Assembly: GCF_051622035.1 (NCBI RefSeq)
Contig: NC_135364.1
Span: forward strand, 16,863,001-16,927,000
Direction of reading: 5' to 3'
Source of the DNA: Arctopsyche grandis
Lineage: Eukaryota > Arthropoda > Insecta > Trichoptera > Hydropsychidae
DNA: 64,000 bases
Part shown: positions 48,011 through 59,270 of the stretch, piece by piece
Numbering within the stretch: position 1 is the first letter of the stretch
Layout: every line of letters starts with the position of its first letter
Program-made: the position numbers and the translations under genes
Notes under the pieces: generated by a model
What the model saw: the letters and a program-made list of their open reading frames with translations, nothing else
Databases searched by the model: none
Told to the model about the DNA's origin: nothing

Positions 48011-49385
48011 AGCACTATGCGGGCAGGAGGTACAATCATCAAATGATGATGTCTACCATGCACATACATAATTATAATGGACATAAAGTCCCAATTGTTT
48101 CAGCAACGACGGCCATGACGTATTACTACATATGTAGAAGCTGGAGAACAAAACGAAGTAATGAGAAATTTCTCCGAAGTTCAGGGGGAGATTGTAAGAA
48201 TGTGAATATATTTGCTATATTTCGGATGGTACTTCATAATAAACATTAAACTACTCTCAAGATTTTTTCCGTTATATGTACATATATACGTAATTTTATT
48301 ATTTATATAAAATATGGTTAGAATTCTTAGCATTAAATGTATGGAATATATGCAGATAAATATTTTCAATGATAACACTTTGCCACCACTGATTCGAATC
48401 GTTATTACTTTCATAAGAACGCTCGTATATTTTCGCAGAGACAGATAAATTAAAATATATTCCGCGCGATAGGTCTCGGCTCGAATTACGGCATTATTTA
48501 TGCGAAGTCATCCATCAAACCCACAGGGTATCCAACCAAGGAGGGGGAGGGGTTTTTAAAACCCGATAATTCTAAAATAAATCGTCGATTATTAGCGATA
48601 ACAAAAAAAAACTTGTCATCGCCGGGTAAAAACAGAATAAAAAGGTACGACCGCAACACGGCGCGAAACACGCGTTTCACACGTGAAAATCTGCCGAAAA
48701 TATTACTATATGTCGTACTCGAACACTTTCAAATGGAGGGGTAACATAAAAGGTGTGCTGGAGGTGAAAAATGTAAAAAAATTGAGGAAAAAAAGTTGGA
48801 AGCGGCGTTCAATTGCGGTACAATGCGGCAAGTTTGGGCGTTTTAATCTGCGCGTTGCGGCGGACCGCTGTAAATTTTCATTACCCCATGTCGGTTATGA
48901 CCTGAATAATGGTCACACCTTTTTTAATATAAATAAGCTGTGGCGATGGACTCCAAGAGGGTTGTTGCTGATCAGATAGCCAAATTGAGCTAGGCGAGTC
49001 TCTCTAAATTTGGTTCGTTTCGGGCCTTTTCCCCGTTTATACGATGGCTCTCGCTTCGATTTTCCGTTGACTGAATAAATAAATGAATGAAACATTTTTA
49101 GGGTTGGGTGTTGAGTTTTATGAGGTTTGTTTGGTGAATATTGGAATTGAAAGTTGTAAGTGAGGGCAAGGTCACGTCCGTGATTGAGTTGTTGCTTGTT
49201 TAGTTCACTTGTGAGTGGGCCTAAAACTTCCATGATTATTTTTCAACGATGTTTAGATTTGTTTCGAACACTAAGTACTCCTTTGAATACGAAAAAAGTC
49301 ATATATTCTATTAAAATAAACGAATATAAACGAGATTCTAGGTTTCGAAATATATATTCGTATCAGAGAAATGTATACATATACA
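48011..49385. other. Non-coding stretch with a more GC-balanced core
   Basis: Around 48490-49030 the base composition is more balanced, and a 98-codon plus-strand frame at 48683-48979 is rich in Lys and Arg (KKLRKKSWKRRS). I recognise no family and see no convincing splice structure, so it is not called a gene. Confidence 0.4.
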
Positions 49386-49408
49386 TATGTATACATACAT
49401 ATGTATAC

Positions 49409-49411
<3 letters not shown>

Positions 49412-49453
<42 letters not shown>
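49412..49453. repeat. (AT)n tract inside TACATATGTA microsatellite
   Basis: A long alternating AT run is bordered on both sides by ATACATATGTAT repeats (49372-49480), making one large dyad-symmetric microsatellite. Confidence 0.9.
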
Positions 49454-49458
<5 letters not shown>

Positions 49459-49482
49459 GTATATGTATACATATGTATAAAG

Positions 49483-49656
49483 GTGTCATTCTTTCACCCT
49501 TTTACATTATCTCGGGTATCATTCCAGCACTTCTTCTATTCACCTTTCGTCCATTCTTCTAGCCAAGTGACCCGCCCATTGCCATTTCAATCTCTTTACT
49601 CTCTCCACTATATCACTACTCTTGTCATACTTCTCACCCACGTATTCCGTTTCCTT
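49483..49656 (-). mobile_element. LINE fragment, RTE-like family, copy 2
   Basis: Matches 58700-58875 almost base for base in parts: CACCTTTCGTCCATTCTTCTAGCCA-GTG-CCCGCCCATTGCCATTTCAAT, then CTCTTGTCATACTTCTCACCCACGTATTCCGTTTC. The matching minus-strand protein would cover the W-A-G-H-V-A-R-R region. Confidence 0.85.
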
Positions 49657-52600
49657 TGAATAAGCGTTGATTAATATCTATGATTTTGTTTATAAATATT
49701 ACATGAAAATCCTATCAAATTTCCACTCGATAGAACTTCATATGGAATCGTTTATGAATAATTTTCCTGCTATTTTTCTATTATGTACATACATACGTAA
49801 ATGCACAAGCTATATTCCTACTATTGAAGATTTATCTATTGCAAATATAAAAAAGTGACTGTCATCCACAACAGTCTGGTGGCAGCAAAAATTTTATTAA
49901 CTTCAATATTGCAATCACTTAAAATCAAGAAGTAAAATAAAATCACTTTTGCATATACAATATTTCATTATAGAATTATAGGTATGTGTATGTAAATATT
50001 AGACATGATATACATACATATATACATATATTTAATTTGATTAGGTTTTTTCTGTTCATCTTTATTATTTATGGATTCATTAATTTGCATGTGAAATGGT
50101 TTATTTTACATAATTAATTTTTCTGATCATTTGAAACACAATGCAATTCCAGTAATTGGAAAATAAATCACATCAACATTCATTGTCTCTTTGTTCTCGT
50201 CGCTGGCGCTTCAATAAAATCATATAGTTAAATATACGCGTTACATACGAATACAATATTAAATATTAAACATATGTATGTAGTTTGCAATTATATATTG
50301 GATTGCATGCTCCGTTTCATTTGAACGATATACCACTCAACTACGATTCGAAATGATGAAAAATGCAAACACGTAAAAACTGCAATCGACGAAATTTCCC
50401 ATGACTATAAACTTTCGCAGAAATGCTTTTTCAATCAATAAAATATTCATGGGTCAACAGCGCAGACTTTGAACGAATGCCGTTTTACAAAATGATAATA
50501 ACTTCGACTAATCAACGTCCGTCAAAAATGACGGAAGCGGTTTCCTCTACCGATCGATCCTCAAGTTAGTTGGTATTAGATGGCACGCGAAAGACAATGT
50601 TATGATGCTTATAAAATGGTTTTAGCTGGAAATCGTTATATTAATTGACAGTAGTATCACTTATAAATAGACAATGAAAACATTCATGTTTTCAAAAATG
50701 TATTATCACTAAATAAGATGAATAATATTTATGAAAATTAACTTTCTTTTTATTGGCGAATAAAACTTACTGTTTTTAAATCGTTATTAAATTGACTTAT
50801 TTTAATCGATTCAATCAAATTGTCACTATGGTGGTTATATATTTCAATTTAGATAATTCATTATAATATGAATTGAATGGAACTGCTCTATCCGCCATTA
50901 CATAAAACGGACAATACAACAAAGAACCTAATACATATGTATCAATTGCTTAAAATATTCGTATCATATTTGTTGTAACATTTTTTGATGCACTTTTTTT
51001 TTTAGATTTATAGAAAGCATTGTCTCTTTTAATAAAACCGTCATATAGTCATACAAATAATAGGCAGATATTTTTTCAATTTTTTATTATTAATATGGAT
51101 GAAAATCTTTTTCAAAACTTGGCAAAAATTTTTGCCCAACCTGTATAGTACGATAGTTTTTCTTTCCATTCCTTTATATCTATTCCTTCGTTCGTTGTAT
51201 AAACAAAGAACTACCGATTTAGGCCATAGATTGACCCGAGTGGTTCCAATTCTGCGTTACTATGCAAACAAAACTTTCGGTTCAAAAGATCAAATAAAAC
51301 CAAAGTACTATAAATCAGACGTTTCTTATATGTATATTTTTTTCTCTCTACTCTATTTGTCAACGTGAAGGTGAAAAATTTTCACCGACAAACCCAAGAT
51401 GAAGACATTATCATTGCCCGTAAGGAGACTGTTTGCTATATATTAATTTAAATGAGAATAAATTTCTATTTGCGTTGCGAATAAATTCGCATTATATGTG
51501 ACTGAATTCGTCGCGTGCTTCGTAAACGTTTTCGGCGCACACAAAACGCGTCTCGGAAAAACGTCGCCGTGAGCTTTTCATCGTTTTTCACCGAATTTCC
51601 ACTCGTTTATTCGCTATATTGGATTTTGGCCGAACAGAAACGAAGAATGATTGATCGAAATCGGAACTCGAACCCAAGCGGCCCACATTTCGAAAAATAC
51701 TGATGATGGCCTTAAATAGAAAAATATTCATTTGTTTATTTATATATCAAATAAGTAATAAATAATATGTGTGGGTATCGTTGCTAAGCACTGAACCGTT
51801 TATTTATACTATAAACGAAAGCGTTGGACATCCTCATAATATGTACACATATCGAATATTGGGCTAAATTCTATACAGGTTCGTAAAAAAATATGCGTGA
51901 AATGATTTAAGGAAGCAATATAGAGAAAAAAATTTGGAGATAATTATGTATCTATAACCAATTTGGCAGTGTAAGATGTTAGAAAGATAAGTGCTTAAGT
52001 AGTATCCGAGAGAATGCAAAAGTATCCATGATATGAGGCGTTATATTTTAAAGTGGCATAAGTCCACTTTTCTTCATTTCGAGAAATATTTCGCAATACA
52101 TTAAATATAATGGTTTGCGTTTAACAACATTTAAAATACAGTCACCTGTAATACGTTTATTCTGTTTTTTCAAGATTCTGAACATATGGAATTCAAATAA
52201 TTGATAGCAATTTGTGACTTAAGTCAAACTGGAATAGTGTTTTGGAGCTGAACATTGGCTTCCGCCACTTTCAAATATAACGGCTCATATAATGAATAAA
52301 CAACGTAGCTGCATATGTATATGTATATTTTATTAAAACTTTATGTGTGGAATATACCTATACTTATGTATGTAACATACATACATATGTAGGTTTATAG
52401 TTGATGAAACTTGTGCAAGAAATACGTTGATGAATAGTTAAAAAGTATTTAAGTATTTTTCATCTGTAACCTGTTCAATGTACATACATACATATACACA
52501 TATGAATGAAATATATAAAATGGTAAATAATATAATTGTAAAGCAAACTACAAAAATATTAAATTCTCTTCTGGAGTTCATTATTTTTATCCAATTTAGC

Positions 52601-52689
52601 TACTGAATGTAAAGATAGATTAATCCAATAATAAGTTTCCAAAAAAAAAGTACACTATACATAAGTACTTCGTTTTTATTGGCATATGA
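49657..52689. other. Long non-coding stretch, no supported gene
   Basis: Frames up to 89 codons occur but none has recognisable content. Near 51500-51700 a 62-codon plus frame is Arg-rich (MLRKRFRRTQNASRKNVAVS) without a family match. Microsatellites of the TACATATGTA kind lie at 49980-50030, 50270 and 52310-52400. Confidence 0.45.
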
Positions 52690-52868
52690 GCTGTTATAGC
52701 TATCGTTTACCAGTAGAGGTTGAAGGTTCAATCCTGGCGGAAATCGAGTAATTATTCCATTTATATACGCTGCTGGCAAGATCTAGATTATTAAATTTAG
52801 ATCGACCGTCTCCTGTTATAGTTTGTTATTTTATCTAGCTTAATTGTTATGAAGGATCCAATAAAATT
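52690..52868 (+). mobile_element. tRNA-derived SINE, copy 3, diverged
   Basis: A box-B-like GGTTCAATCC at 52725-52734 is followed by GCTGCTGGCAAGATCTAGAT and GATCGACCGTCTCCTGTTATAGTTT. These align with GTTGCTGGCCAGACCTTAGAT and GATTGATCGTTTCCTATCAGAGTTT of copy 1 (20252-20312). Box A is weak. The shared segment identifies the same family. Confidence 0.65.
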
Positions 52869-52899
52869 GACATCCTTCCCCCTTCATTTCTCGCAAATT

Positions 52900-53529
52900 C
52901 AGGGCCGGCTCAAAGGTCCAGCAGATTAGGCACGTGCCGAGCCAAAGAGCGCCTGGATAAACCCTCGTTTTTTTTTCTTTTTTTGATTATAAAATTTTAA
53001 AAAAACATTGGCTTTCTTTGAATTTATAAAATATTTTATGTATATTCAACTTAATATTTATTCAAAATAACAATACTTACTATAAAATATTATAAATTAC
53101 GAGGAACGCAGGAAGTCGACTGTCAAATATCAACGACTCACGAATATGACTATGGAAACAATAAACTGTCGTTGGTACAAATGGTTACTTGGAATCGTAT
53201 TTTAATAAAATACTGCTGAAACGTGACGTTCAACGAAATATTAAATTAATAGATTTGCTTCACGAAATTAAATATCTTAACCAATCAAATGGAATGAAAT
53301 AAATTATCTTTAATTAAATTTAATTTTATGTATTTTTTTAAATATGTTCCACATTAACATAATCCTTTTGCAAATATTATATATTTACATAAAACGTACC
53401 TATTTTGAATAACATTTGTTTTTTCTTAAATACATTTTATTCAACATGTACATTTTATAAAATGTATTAGGGGGGAGCGGCTGAAAACTAATTTGTCTAG
53501 GGCCGCCATATACCCTCGGGCTAGGCCTG
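52900..53529. mobile_element. CAGGGCCGGCTC inverted-repeat element, hAT-like
   Basis: CAGGGCCGGCTCAAAGG on the left and CCCTCGGGCTAGGCCTG on the right are imperfect inverted ends, resembling the CAGGGCC ends of the elements at 28407 and 56583. The flanking 8-mers do not match convincingly, so the outer limits are provisional. The interior is AT-rich and non-coding. Confidence 0.55.
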
Positions 53530-54689
53530 TGTACAATATTTAATTGTATTATATTGAGAGCATCGAGAGTATCAATGTGCCTGACAAAAATGCATATAAA
53601 ATAGCCTAGATATAACGGTTCACTGATTTCAATTTGGTTCAAAACAAACCGTGGAGCATCGTATTTCTAAAAATAACAACGCAATTATTAAAAAAAAAAG
53701 CGGCCACCTCAAGAGCCGTCTGCAATATAACAATACATAAAAGTAGTATGAATAGAATTAACCGACCGTTAAATTGATTAATCGTCTTATAAGTGTGCAT
53801 TTGAATAAATTTAGCATTTTGGTACATCTTCATAGGTTTAATGTATTCAGTGACGATGCTTAGTGGGGTAGCTTCGTCCTCTTTTCCGGGGGGCTTCTGC
53901 ACCCCTTCATTGGGTGTTTTATGCGAGGCCCTCCCCTGCCGATGACCCTCCCATTACTGAGGTCTGAGGAGGGTCTGTCTATTTTTATTTTTCGCTTTGG
54001 AAAATCCATCAAATCGCTTCCGATGAATGGCGCCGAACGTGCCTGTCTCCGGCCGTTTTTCCCGCGCGCACTCTTCCATCCACTCACAAACCAAATTTTC
54101 CCCCATTGATTCCCAAAATCGACCGGATTTAAAGCTTCGAATCAATAACAATGCTCCACACAAAATTGTGTGTGTGATGAATTACAATTTTTCTTTATAG
54201 ATTTGTTTACAATGAGTTTTCAGCTCAATTGAAAAAATGAAAAATTTCATTGTGGTTTTTAGCACTGTGTGCATTATTTGATAGAATTTGGAAGATTCAA
54301 ACTGATAACTGGGATCCAATTATGAATCCGATTGGTGAAGGAGTTGTGTGAAAAGGAAGCAAGAGGATTTGTGAACATTTTTCTTCAAAACAACATTGAA
54401 CTATCATATCAGATCTAAAATATATTTATTTTCCTATAATTTTTCCTACATTTTTTCATCGTGGGCAATTAATCGAAGGAATTTGCAGAATAGTATAACG
54501 AAATGCTTGGCTTCTGTTGTAAAAGGTCGAATAAAAATTTGCATATTTTGGTCAGCGCTCGCCCCTACTCTCGCCTTGCATTGCTTCCCATTACCAATGT
54601 TAAATCGAATGTTAATCGATGATGTCTGGTTGCACTATAAAAGTCGCATAGTCAATCATATTATATTTAAATTATATTTCAATTGATAT
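53530..54689. other. Non-coding stretch with a GC-balanced part
   Basis: Around 53870-54110 the composition is balanced and short frames exist on both strands in several phases, but none has a recognisable motif. It may be a promoter or untranslated region of an unseen gene. Confidence 0.4.
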
Positions 54690-54840
54690 CATCATCATGT
54701 ACAGTCATTTTCCATCCACTGTTGGATGAAAGCCTTTCCGACACGTTTCATTCATCTCTGTTTTAGTGAACATATTTTAATTTCATCCAACTGTCTCACC
54801 TGTGGTCTTCCTTGCACCCTTTTACATTATTTTTCAATTT
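54690..54840 (-). mobile_element. LINE fragment, RTE-like family, copy 3 (3' end)
   Basis: ATCATCATGTACAG-CATTTTCCATCCACT-TTGGATGAAAGCC, TTCATTCATCTCTGTTTT, then CCTGTGGTCTTCCTTGCACC matches copies at 22738 and 58578. The (ATC)n run marks the 3' tail of the minus-strand element. Confidence 0.75.
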
Positions 54841-55773
54841 ATACATATATATATTGTTATATATAAATTTAACTATAAAACTCGTATAATAGTATTATCA
54901 AATAATTGAAAATAAATAAATTATTTGCATTAATATTATATGTATTTAGCTTGAATTAGGTAAATGTATCAATTTGGTCGTGCTGTGTACTAATTAGCTT
55001 TAAGTCTAATTAAAAATTCATGTGAGAGTTATATGGGTTAATTTAATCGAATCAATACTCACTCCCGTATTAATGAACAATTATGTATACATATACTTGG
55101 ATATATAGTTTTCATGGCGTTTACTTTGGATCAGTAATTCCCAAAGTTTTGCGAGCCCTCCCAACTTCTTGATTTTCATCGCAATAAGCCTCGCCCGGAA
55201 TTAACGAGAAACACGTTTGCTCGCTTTTGCCGAGTTTCTAAACGAAGTCGTGAAAATTAAAAACAACGACAGTTTTATATTATATTAAGTATAGAAAGTA
55301 TACAGGGGAAGGTTGAACCCCTTCGAAATGCTTAAATTACAGTGTCGAATTTTTCTTTTACCACTTAAAATGGAACCTCGAATATTATCAATTCCATGTT
55401 GTATTTTCCATTTCCATATTAAATTTTCTAGTTAATTTTAATCCAGTGCTTCTATACCATATTAATTTTAATAAATGCAACAGAAAATACGGTATAATTA
55501 CTTTCAATGTTCTAATCAAAGTAATGCATCCGCAAATGCATTCGCTACCTTGGGAAATCTGCCTCAGATGATTGATTGTCTTGAATTTGTGAGCTGAGCG
55601 TGTCTTGTGAGTTTTTTTGGATTGGAATTGATTTTAGGTCTTTAAAAAAAACTAAGCAAAAATTTCGTATAAATACTAATTTGAATATTTTATTGTTTTC
55701 AGCAACGTATCCCGTTCGTGTACAGTGCGAATAATAAAATAATAATCTATTTTTAAATCGAATAAATATATAA

Positions 55774-55804
<31 letters not shown>

Positions 55805-56108
55805 CATATATATAAAATATATATACATATATATAAAAATAAAATAATAAAGCGTTCGGTAATCGTTTCGTGTGAGTGTTATACAAATTAATTTGAATAA
55901 AAAAAAATTGTTTTTTGAAAAAAAATAAAAATAAAAGAAGAAGAAGAAATAATGTGATACTTCGTTTCTAATAGTAATAATAAATGTCATTATGTATATT
56001 TGAAAATTATTATCAAGTGTGCGCGTCGCAGCTATTTTAAATGTTTCATCGAGGGTCTCCATCGTCGATTGGTGGTAACCATCATCGTCATCATCAGCGA
56101 TCGTCACA
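54841..56108. other. AT-rich non-coding stretch upstream of the 56.1 kb exon
   Basis: Contains an (AT)n/ATACATATAT microsatellite at 55770-55830, which produces meaningless Tyr-Ile-Tyr frames on the minus strand, and a purine-rich GAAGAAGAAG run at 55937-55948. The last few hundred bases may be the 5' untranslated region of the following exon. Confidence 0.45.
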
Positions 56109-56276
56109 ATGCCGCAGAGGTCGCTCTCGTCGTCGGCACTGATGAGACCATTTGTGGTCTTAGCCCTACCAGGAATGTACCTGTTCTACAAGTACAACCA
56201 ATACAAGCAGCAACAGATCGAAAACACGAGGCGCAAAGTCACCGAGAGGGAGCTTCAACACCTCAACCATAAAATA
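56109..56276 (+). CDS. Candidate first coding exon of a small membrane protein
   Basis: The frame reads MPQRSLSSSALMRPFVVLAL, then PGMYLFYKYNQYKQQQIENT, then RRKVTERELQHLNHKI, and stops at a consensus donor, ATA/GTAAGT, in phase 0. It shows a short Ser-rich start, one hydrophobic segment (about residues 13-27), and a strongly charged, helix-prone tail with many Gln, Glu, Lys and Arg. That shape resembles small single-pass mitochondrial or endomembrane proteins, but I recognise no named family. A second in-frame ATG (MRPFVV) could be the true start. Codon use is richer in G and C than nearby DNA, which supports coding. The next exon was not identified, so the call is partial. Confidence 0.5.
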
Positions 56277-56582
56277 GTAAGTTCATTTACCATTTCAATC
56301 TTCAATCCAATTTCCAGTCAGTAGTCCCCAAAATCCTGGTGAAAACTTGATTAATTAATTAATAAAAAATTAATACATAAATTCTGGTGAAAACTTGGCT
56401 TTGCAGTATTTCACTAACTTACTATTTGTTCTCGCCATACACAATATATGTACGTATGTATAAACTATCGGCGAATATTTCTTAGAAGTGTAAACTCTAG
56501 CTCCAATGATTCCTCTTAATAATTAAGAATCAAATTGGTATTTAAATAAGATAGCATTATTCATGACACATTCATACGTACT

Positions 56583-57441
56583 CAGGGCCGATGAGAGAGC
56601 GGGAGAAAAGTTCCAGGGCCCGGACTACTCGAGGGGCGTGTCGAAAATTGTAATGATCATATCATAACTTTACGTATATGATATCGTATCATATTTTCTT
56701 ATACAATTATTTTAAAAAATAACCAAAATAATAGGTATTTTTTTACATACCTCCTTTACGTTTCACTTACGATTACAATTCAGGAAAAAGTTTGCCTCTC
56801 ATCCGATCGTTTTCATACTTTGCCATATTGCTCATTTTGGTCATCAATATAAGTAAATGGATCCTCCGCCATTACGATAGAGATAAAATATCGTTTAAGA
56901 AGCTTTTCAAGTCCGAACATTTTTAATCTCGGTGACAGTTGGTAGTCATAAATTTTATACATAGATGGCGATAGTAAAAAAAAATTATTGGTGTTTTTAT
57001 TCAAAATAATAATTTTATATACAAATTATAGAAGAGGTATGTTTTTAAAAACCTTTTATTTATTGCCAAATTCATTTTTTTTTGTATCTATTCTAATGCT
57101 AAAATCTATTTTTTCGAATGATCGTTTCATATTTTTTGATGGTCCCTTTATAATGCCAAAATATTTTATTCGATGCACAATGCGAGATTGTTTAACTCTT
57201 TGCGGCACGAGATTTGAAACAAAAAAAACCATGTGAAATGCATAAGAGGTATGTAAAAAAAGTCACGTGTTCCACAGAAAAAAATTTTTTTTTTAGTTAG
57301 TTTGTGGGACACAATATAAACCTTTGTGCTTCAAATAGTTCTAATAGTTGTGATAGATTTTTCGCATATTAAAAATATATCTATAAGATCATTTTTTTTA
57401 CTGGATTGTCTTAAGGCCCGGGATTTATCTCGGCGGCCCTG
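56583..57441. mobile_element. CAGGGCCG hAT-type element
   Basis: CAGGGCCGATGAGAGAG on the left and CTCGGCGGCCCTG on the right are inverted ends, and subterminal GGGCCCGG/CCCGGG words are also inverted. The flanking 8-mers TACGTACT and TATGAACT agree at 6 of 8. The interior of 859 bases has no transposase. The left 17 bases nearly match the reverse complement of the right end of the element at 28407. Confidence 0.8.
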
Positions 57442-57989
57442 TATGAACTATGTACATACATATGTATTTATGTAGATGATCTTTTAGGTGACTAAAAATA
57501 ATTTGAAATTGTATTTTTATAAAATTTCCAAACTCAAGAAAAGTCTTATTATCCATAAACAGAGGGTAAAACATAGGCAAGTAAGGCGGTTCCTAAAGGT
57601 GGCACATTTTGAGGGGCAGCAAACTGAATACGAATACGAAAATTGAATATCCATTCCTTTTCATAAATAATGTCAATCAAGAATGGATCAACATCCTCAA
57701 CTGATATAACTTTTCACTAAAACATGTGGTATAAAATGTATGTATGGAATTTAAAATATCTACTACATATAATATAATCATGATTTTTTTCGTTAATATT
57801 TTTATTTCTAGAAGAGTTGGCATTTTAAACATTTTTTAATGGTGACACGTAGTCCAGGGACGGCACTTTCATTATCAATTAAATCCGAATTAAAAATTCT
57901 CAGCAGTCCGTATTTTGAATTTATTTTGAATGAAAATTAATTACAATTTTAATTCTCAACAATTATTAAGTCAATTCTACATATATGTA

Positions 57990-58433
57990 TGTTACAGTCC
58001 AAGTGTTCATATAATTCGTTCATGAATATACTAGTTATACTGTAGATATACAAAATAACAAATTGAATACATACATACATATGTACATATGTACATATAT
58101 GTTCAAGTATTCTCAATCATTCCATCTCCATCTTCCATTTTCTGCCTTCATATATATGTATATATGTACATATATGCGTATCCTGTGTAAAAACTGTGGA
58201 AATAGAAATTATAGCAATGTTGTAATGTGGTTCCACAGGATTTCCAATTTTTAATACTTGGTGTTCTGATAGCTTAAAATTTTGTGACAGCTAAAAGTTT
58301 CATGCGACTCCTATTGAGAATCTATTTGAAGATAGCTTTTGACTTCTAGTGCTTACATTAAAACTTATAGTTCATGTATGAAAAAAAATTGTATGTTCAT
58401 GAACGAACCGGAGTGAACACTTGTACTGTAACA
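57990..58433. mobile_element. TGTTACAGTCCAAG MITE, mariner-like, copy 1
   Basis: TGTTACAGTCCAAGTGTTCA on the left and GAACACTTGTACTGTAACA on the right are inverted ends, flanked by TA on both sides. A second, further-inverted GTTCATGAA word follows each end. The 444-base interior shares TGACAG-x-x-AAAAGTTTCATGC and TT-x-AATGTGGTT with the reverse complement of the copy at 62929. TA flanks fit the Tc1/mariner superfamily. Confidence 0.8.
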
Positions 58434-58577
58434 TACATACATACATATGTATGTATGTACATATGTACGACTAATTTAGGCTGTTGAGTGATACATTGTT
58501 TGACTAGTATTGCAAACCCTAATATGTAAATACCTACAAAGCAGAAGTTTTAGTGGTTCTTTAAAAGTCTTCTTCAA

Positions 58578-59047
58578 TTTGTCATCATCATCATCATCTA
58601 CAGCCGTTTGCCATGCACTTCTAGATGAAGTCTCTATTTTGCGCAACTCTCATACATCTCACTCCACACATTTTCCTTATTTCGTCTACCCATCTTCCCT
58701 GTGGTCTTCTTTTTACAATTTTGCATTCTCTCGCGTACCAATTTATTGCTTCTTTTGTCCACCTTTCGTCCATTCTTCTAGCCACGTGGCCCGCCCATTG
58801 CCATTTCAATGTCTTCACTCTATCCACTATATACACTACTCTTGTCATACTTCTCACCCACGTATTCCGTTTCTTATATTTCCTCGTTATGCCAACCATA
58901 CAGAGTTCCATACTTATTTGAGTGCATTGGACTTTATGTATCATCTTGGCATGACATTGAAATGTCCAAGTTTCGCATACATACGACATCACTGGCAAAA
59001 CGCATTGATCAAAAATCTTTTTCTTCAGGAAGAGTGGCGTTTTTTTT
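58578..59047 (-). pseudogene. RTE-like LINE reverse transcriptase, C-terminal fragment, copy 4
   Basis: This is the longest copy of the family. The minus-strand frame from about 59030 to the TAG at 58621 reads KKKIFDQCVLPVMSYVCETW, continues with a KTLKWQWAGHVARRMDERW block and a RRPQGRWVDEIRKMCG block, and ends RVAQNRD. These are the x-E-T-W, W-A-G-H-x-x-R and G-R-P-x-x-R-W-x-D motifs of the C-terminal tail of LINE reverse transcriptases. The open part is about 135 codons. The polymerase core and endonuclease are gone. A (GAT)n tail at 58582-58597 marks the 3' end. Plus-strand frames over this region are shadows. Confidence 0.93.
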
Positions 59048-59084
59048 TATTTTAAAGCCCGCTTTAAAGGTCAAGGAATTTGAC

Positions 59085-59270
59085 GGTTAGAGATCCCCAT
59101 GATGCAGGGGGTCAATGAGAGAACCCCTGACCCTCCTCTCAGCCTCCATCCCAGGACCGGACCACAAAATGTGATCTGCGTCCTGCTCCGGAAAAGAACA
59201 CGGACAAAAGGATTCAGATACTAAGCCCATAGATGCAAAGCTTACCGTTAAAGTGATTTTGGTTTTTAAA
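59085..59270 (-). pseudogene. Second LINE fragment, zinc-knuckle C-terminus
   Basis: Minus strand reads ESFCPCSFPEQDADHILWSG, then PGMEAERRVRGSLIDPL, with a stop at 59092. The C-P-C ... D-H-I-L-W ... E-x-x-R-R arrangement is that of the CCHC-like region near the end of R1/Jockey-group retrotransposon proteins, where a Cys-Pro usually follows the W; here that Cys has become Gly. It lies directly upstream (in element direction) of the RTE-like fragment but belongs to a different family. Confidence 0.75.

Noticed and set aside
49184-49659. Frames rich in Tyr-Ile-Tyr
   Set aside because: They are translations of the (AT)n and TACATATGTA microsatellite.
55545-56107. Minus-strand frames of 113 and 143 codons
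   Set aside because: Both consist largely of translated (AT)n and poly-A/T tracts and overlap each other.
57540-57885. Possible transposon between CAGAGGGTAAAAC and CCAGGGACGGCAC
   Set aside because: The two ends are not convincing inverted repeats and no target duplication is visible.
58510-59055. 181-codon plus-strand frame
   Set aside because: It is the antisense shadow of the LINE reverse transcriptase fragment on the minus strand, whose motifs are clear.
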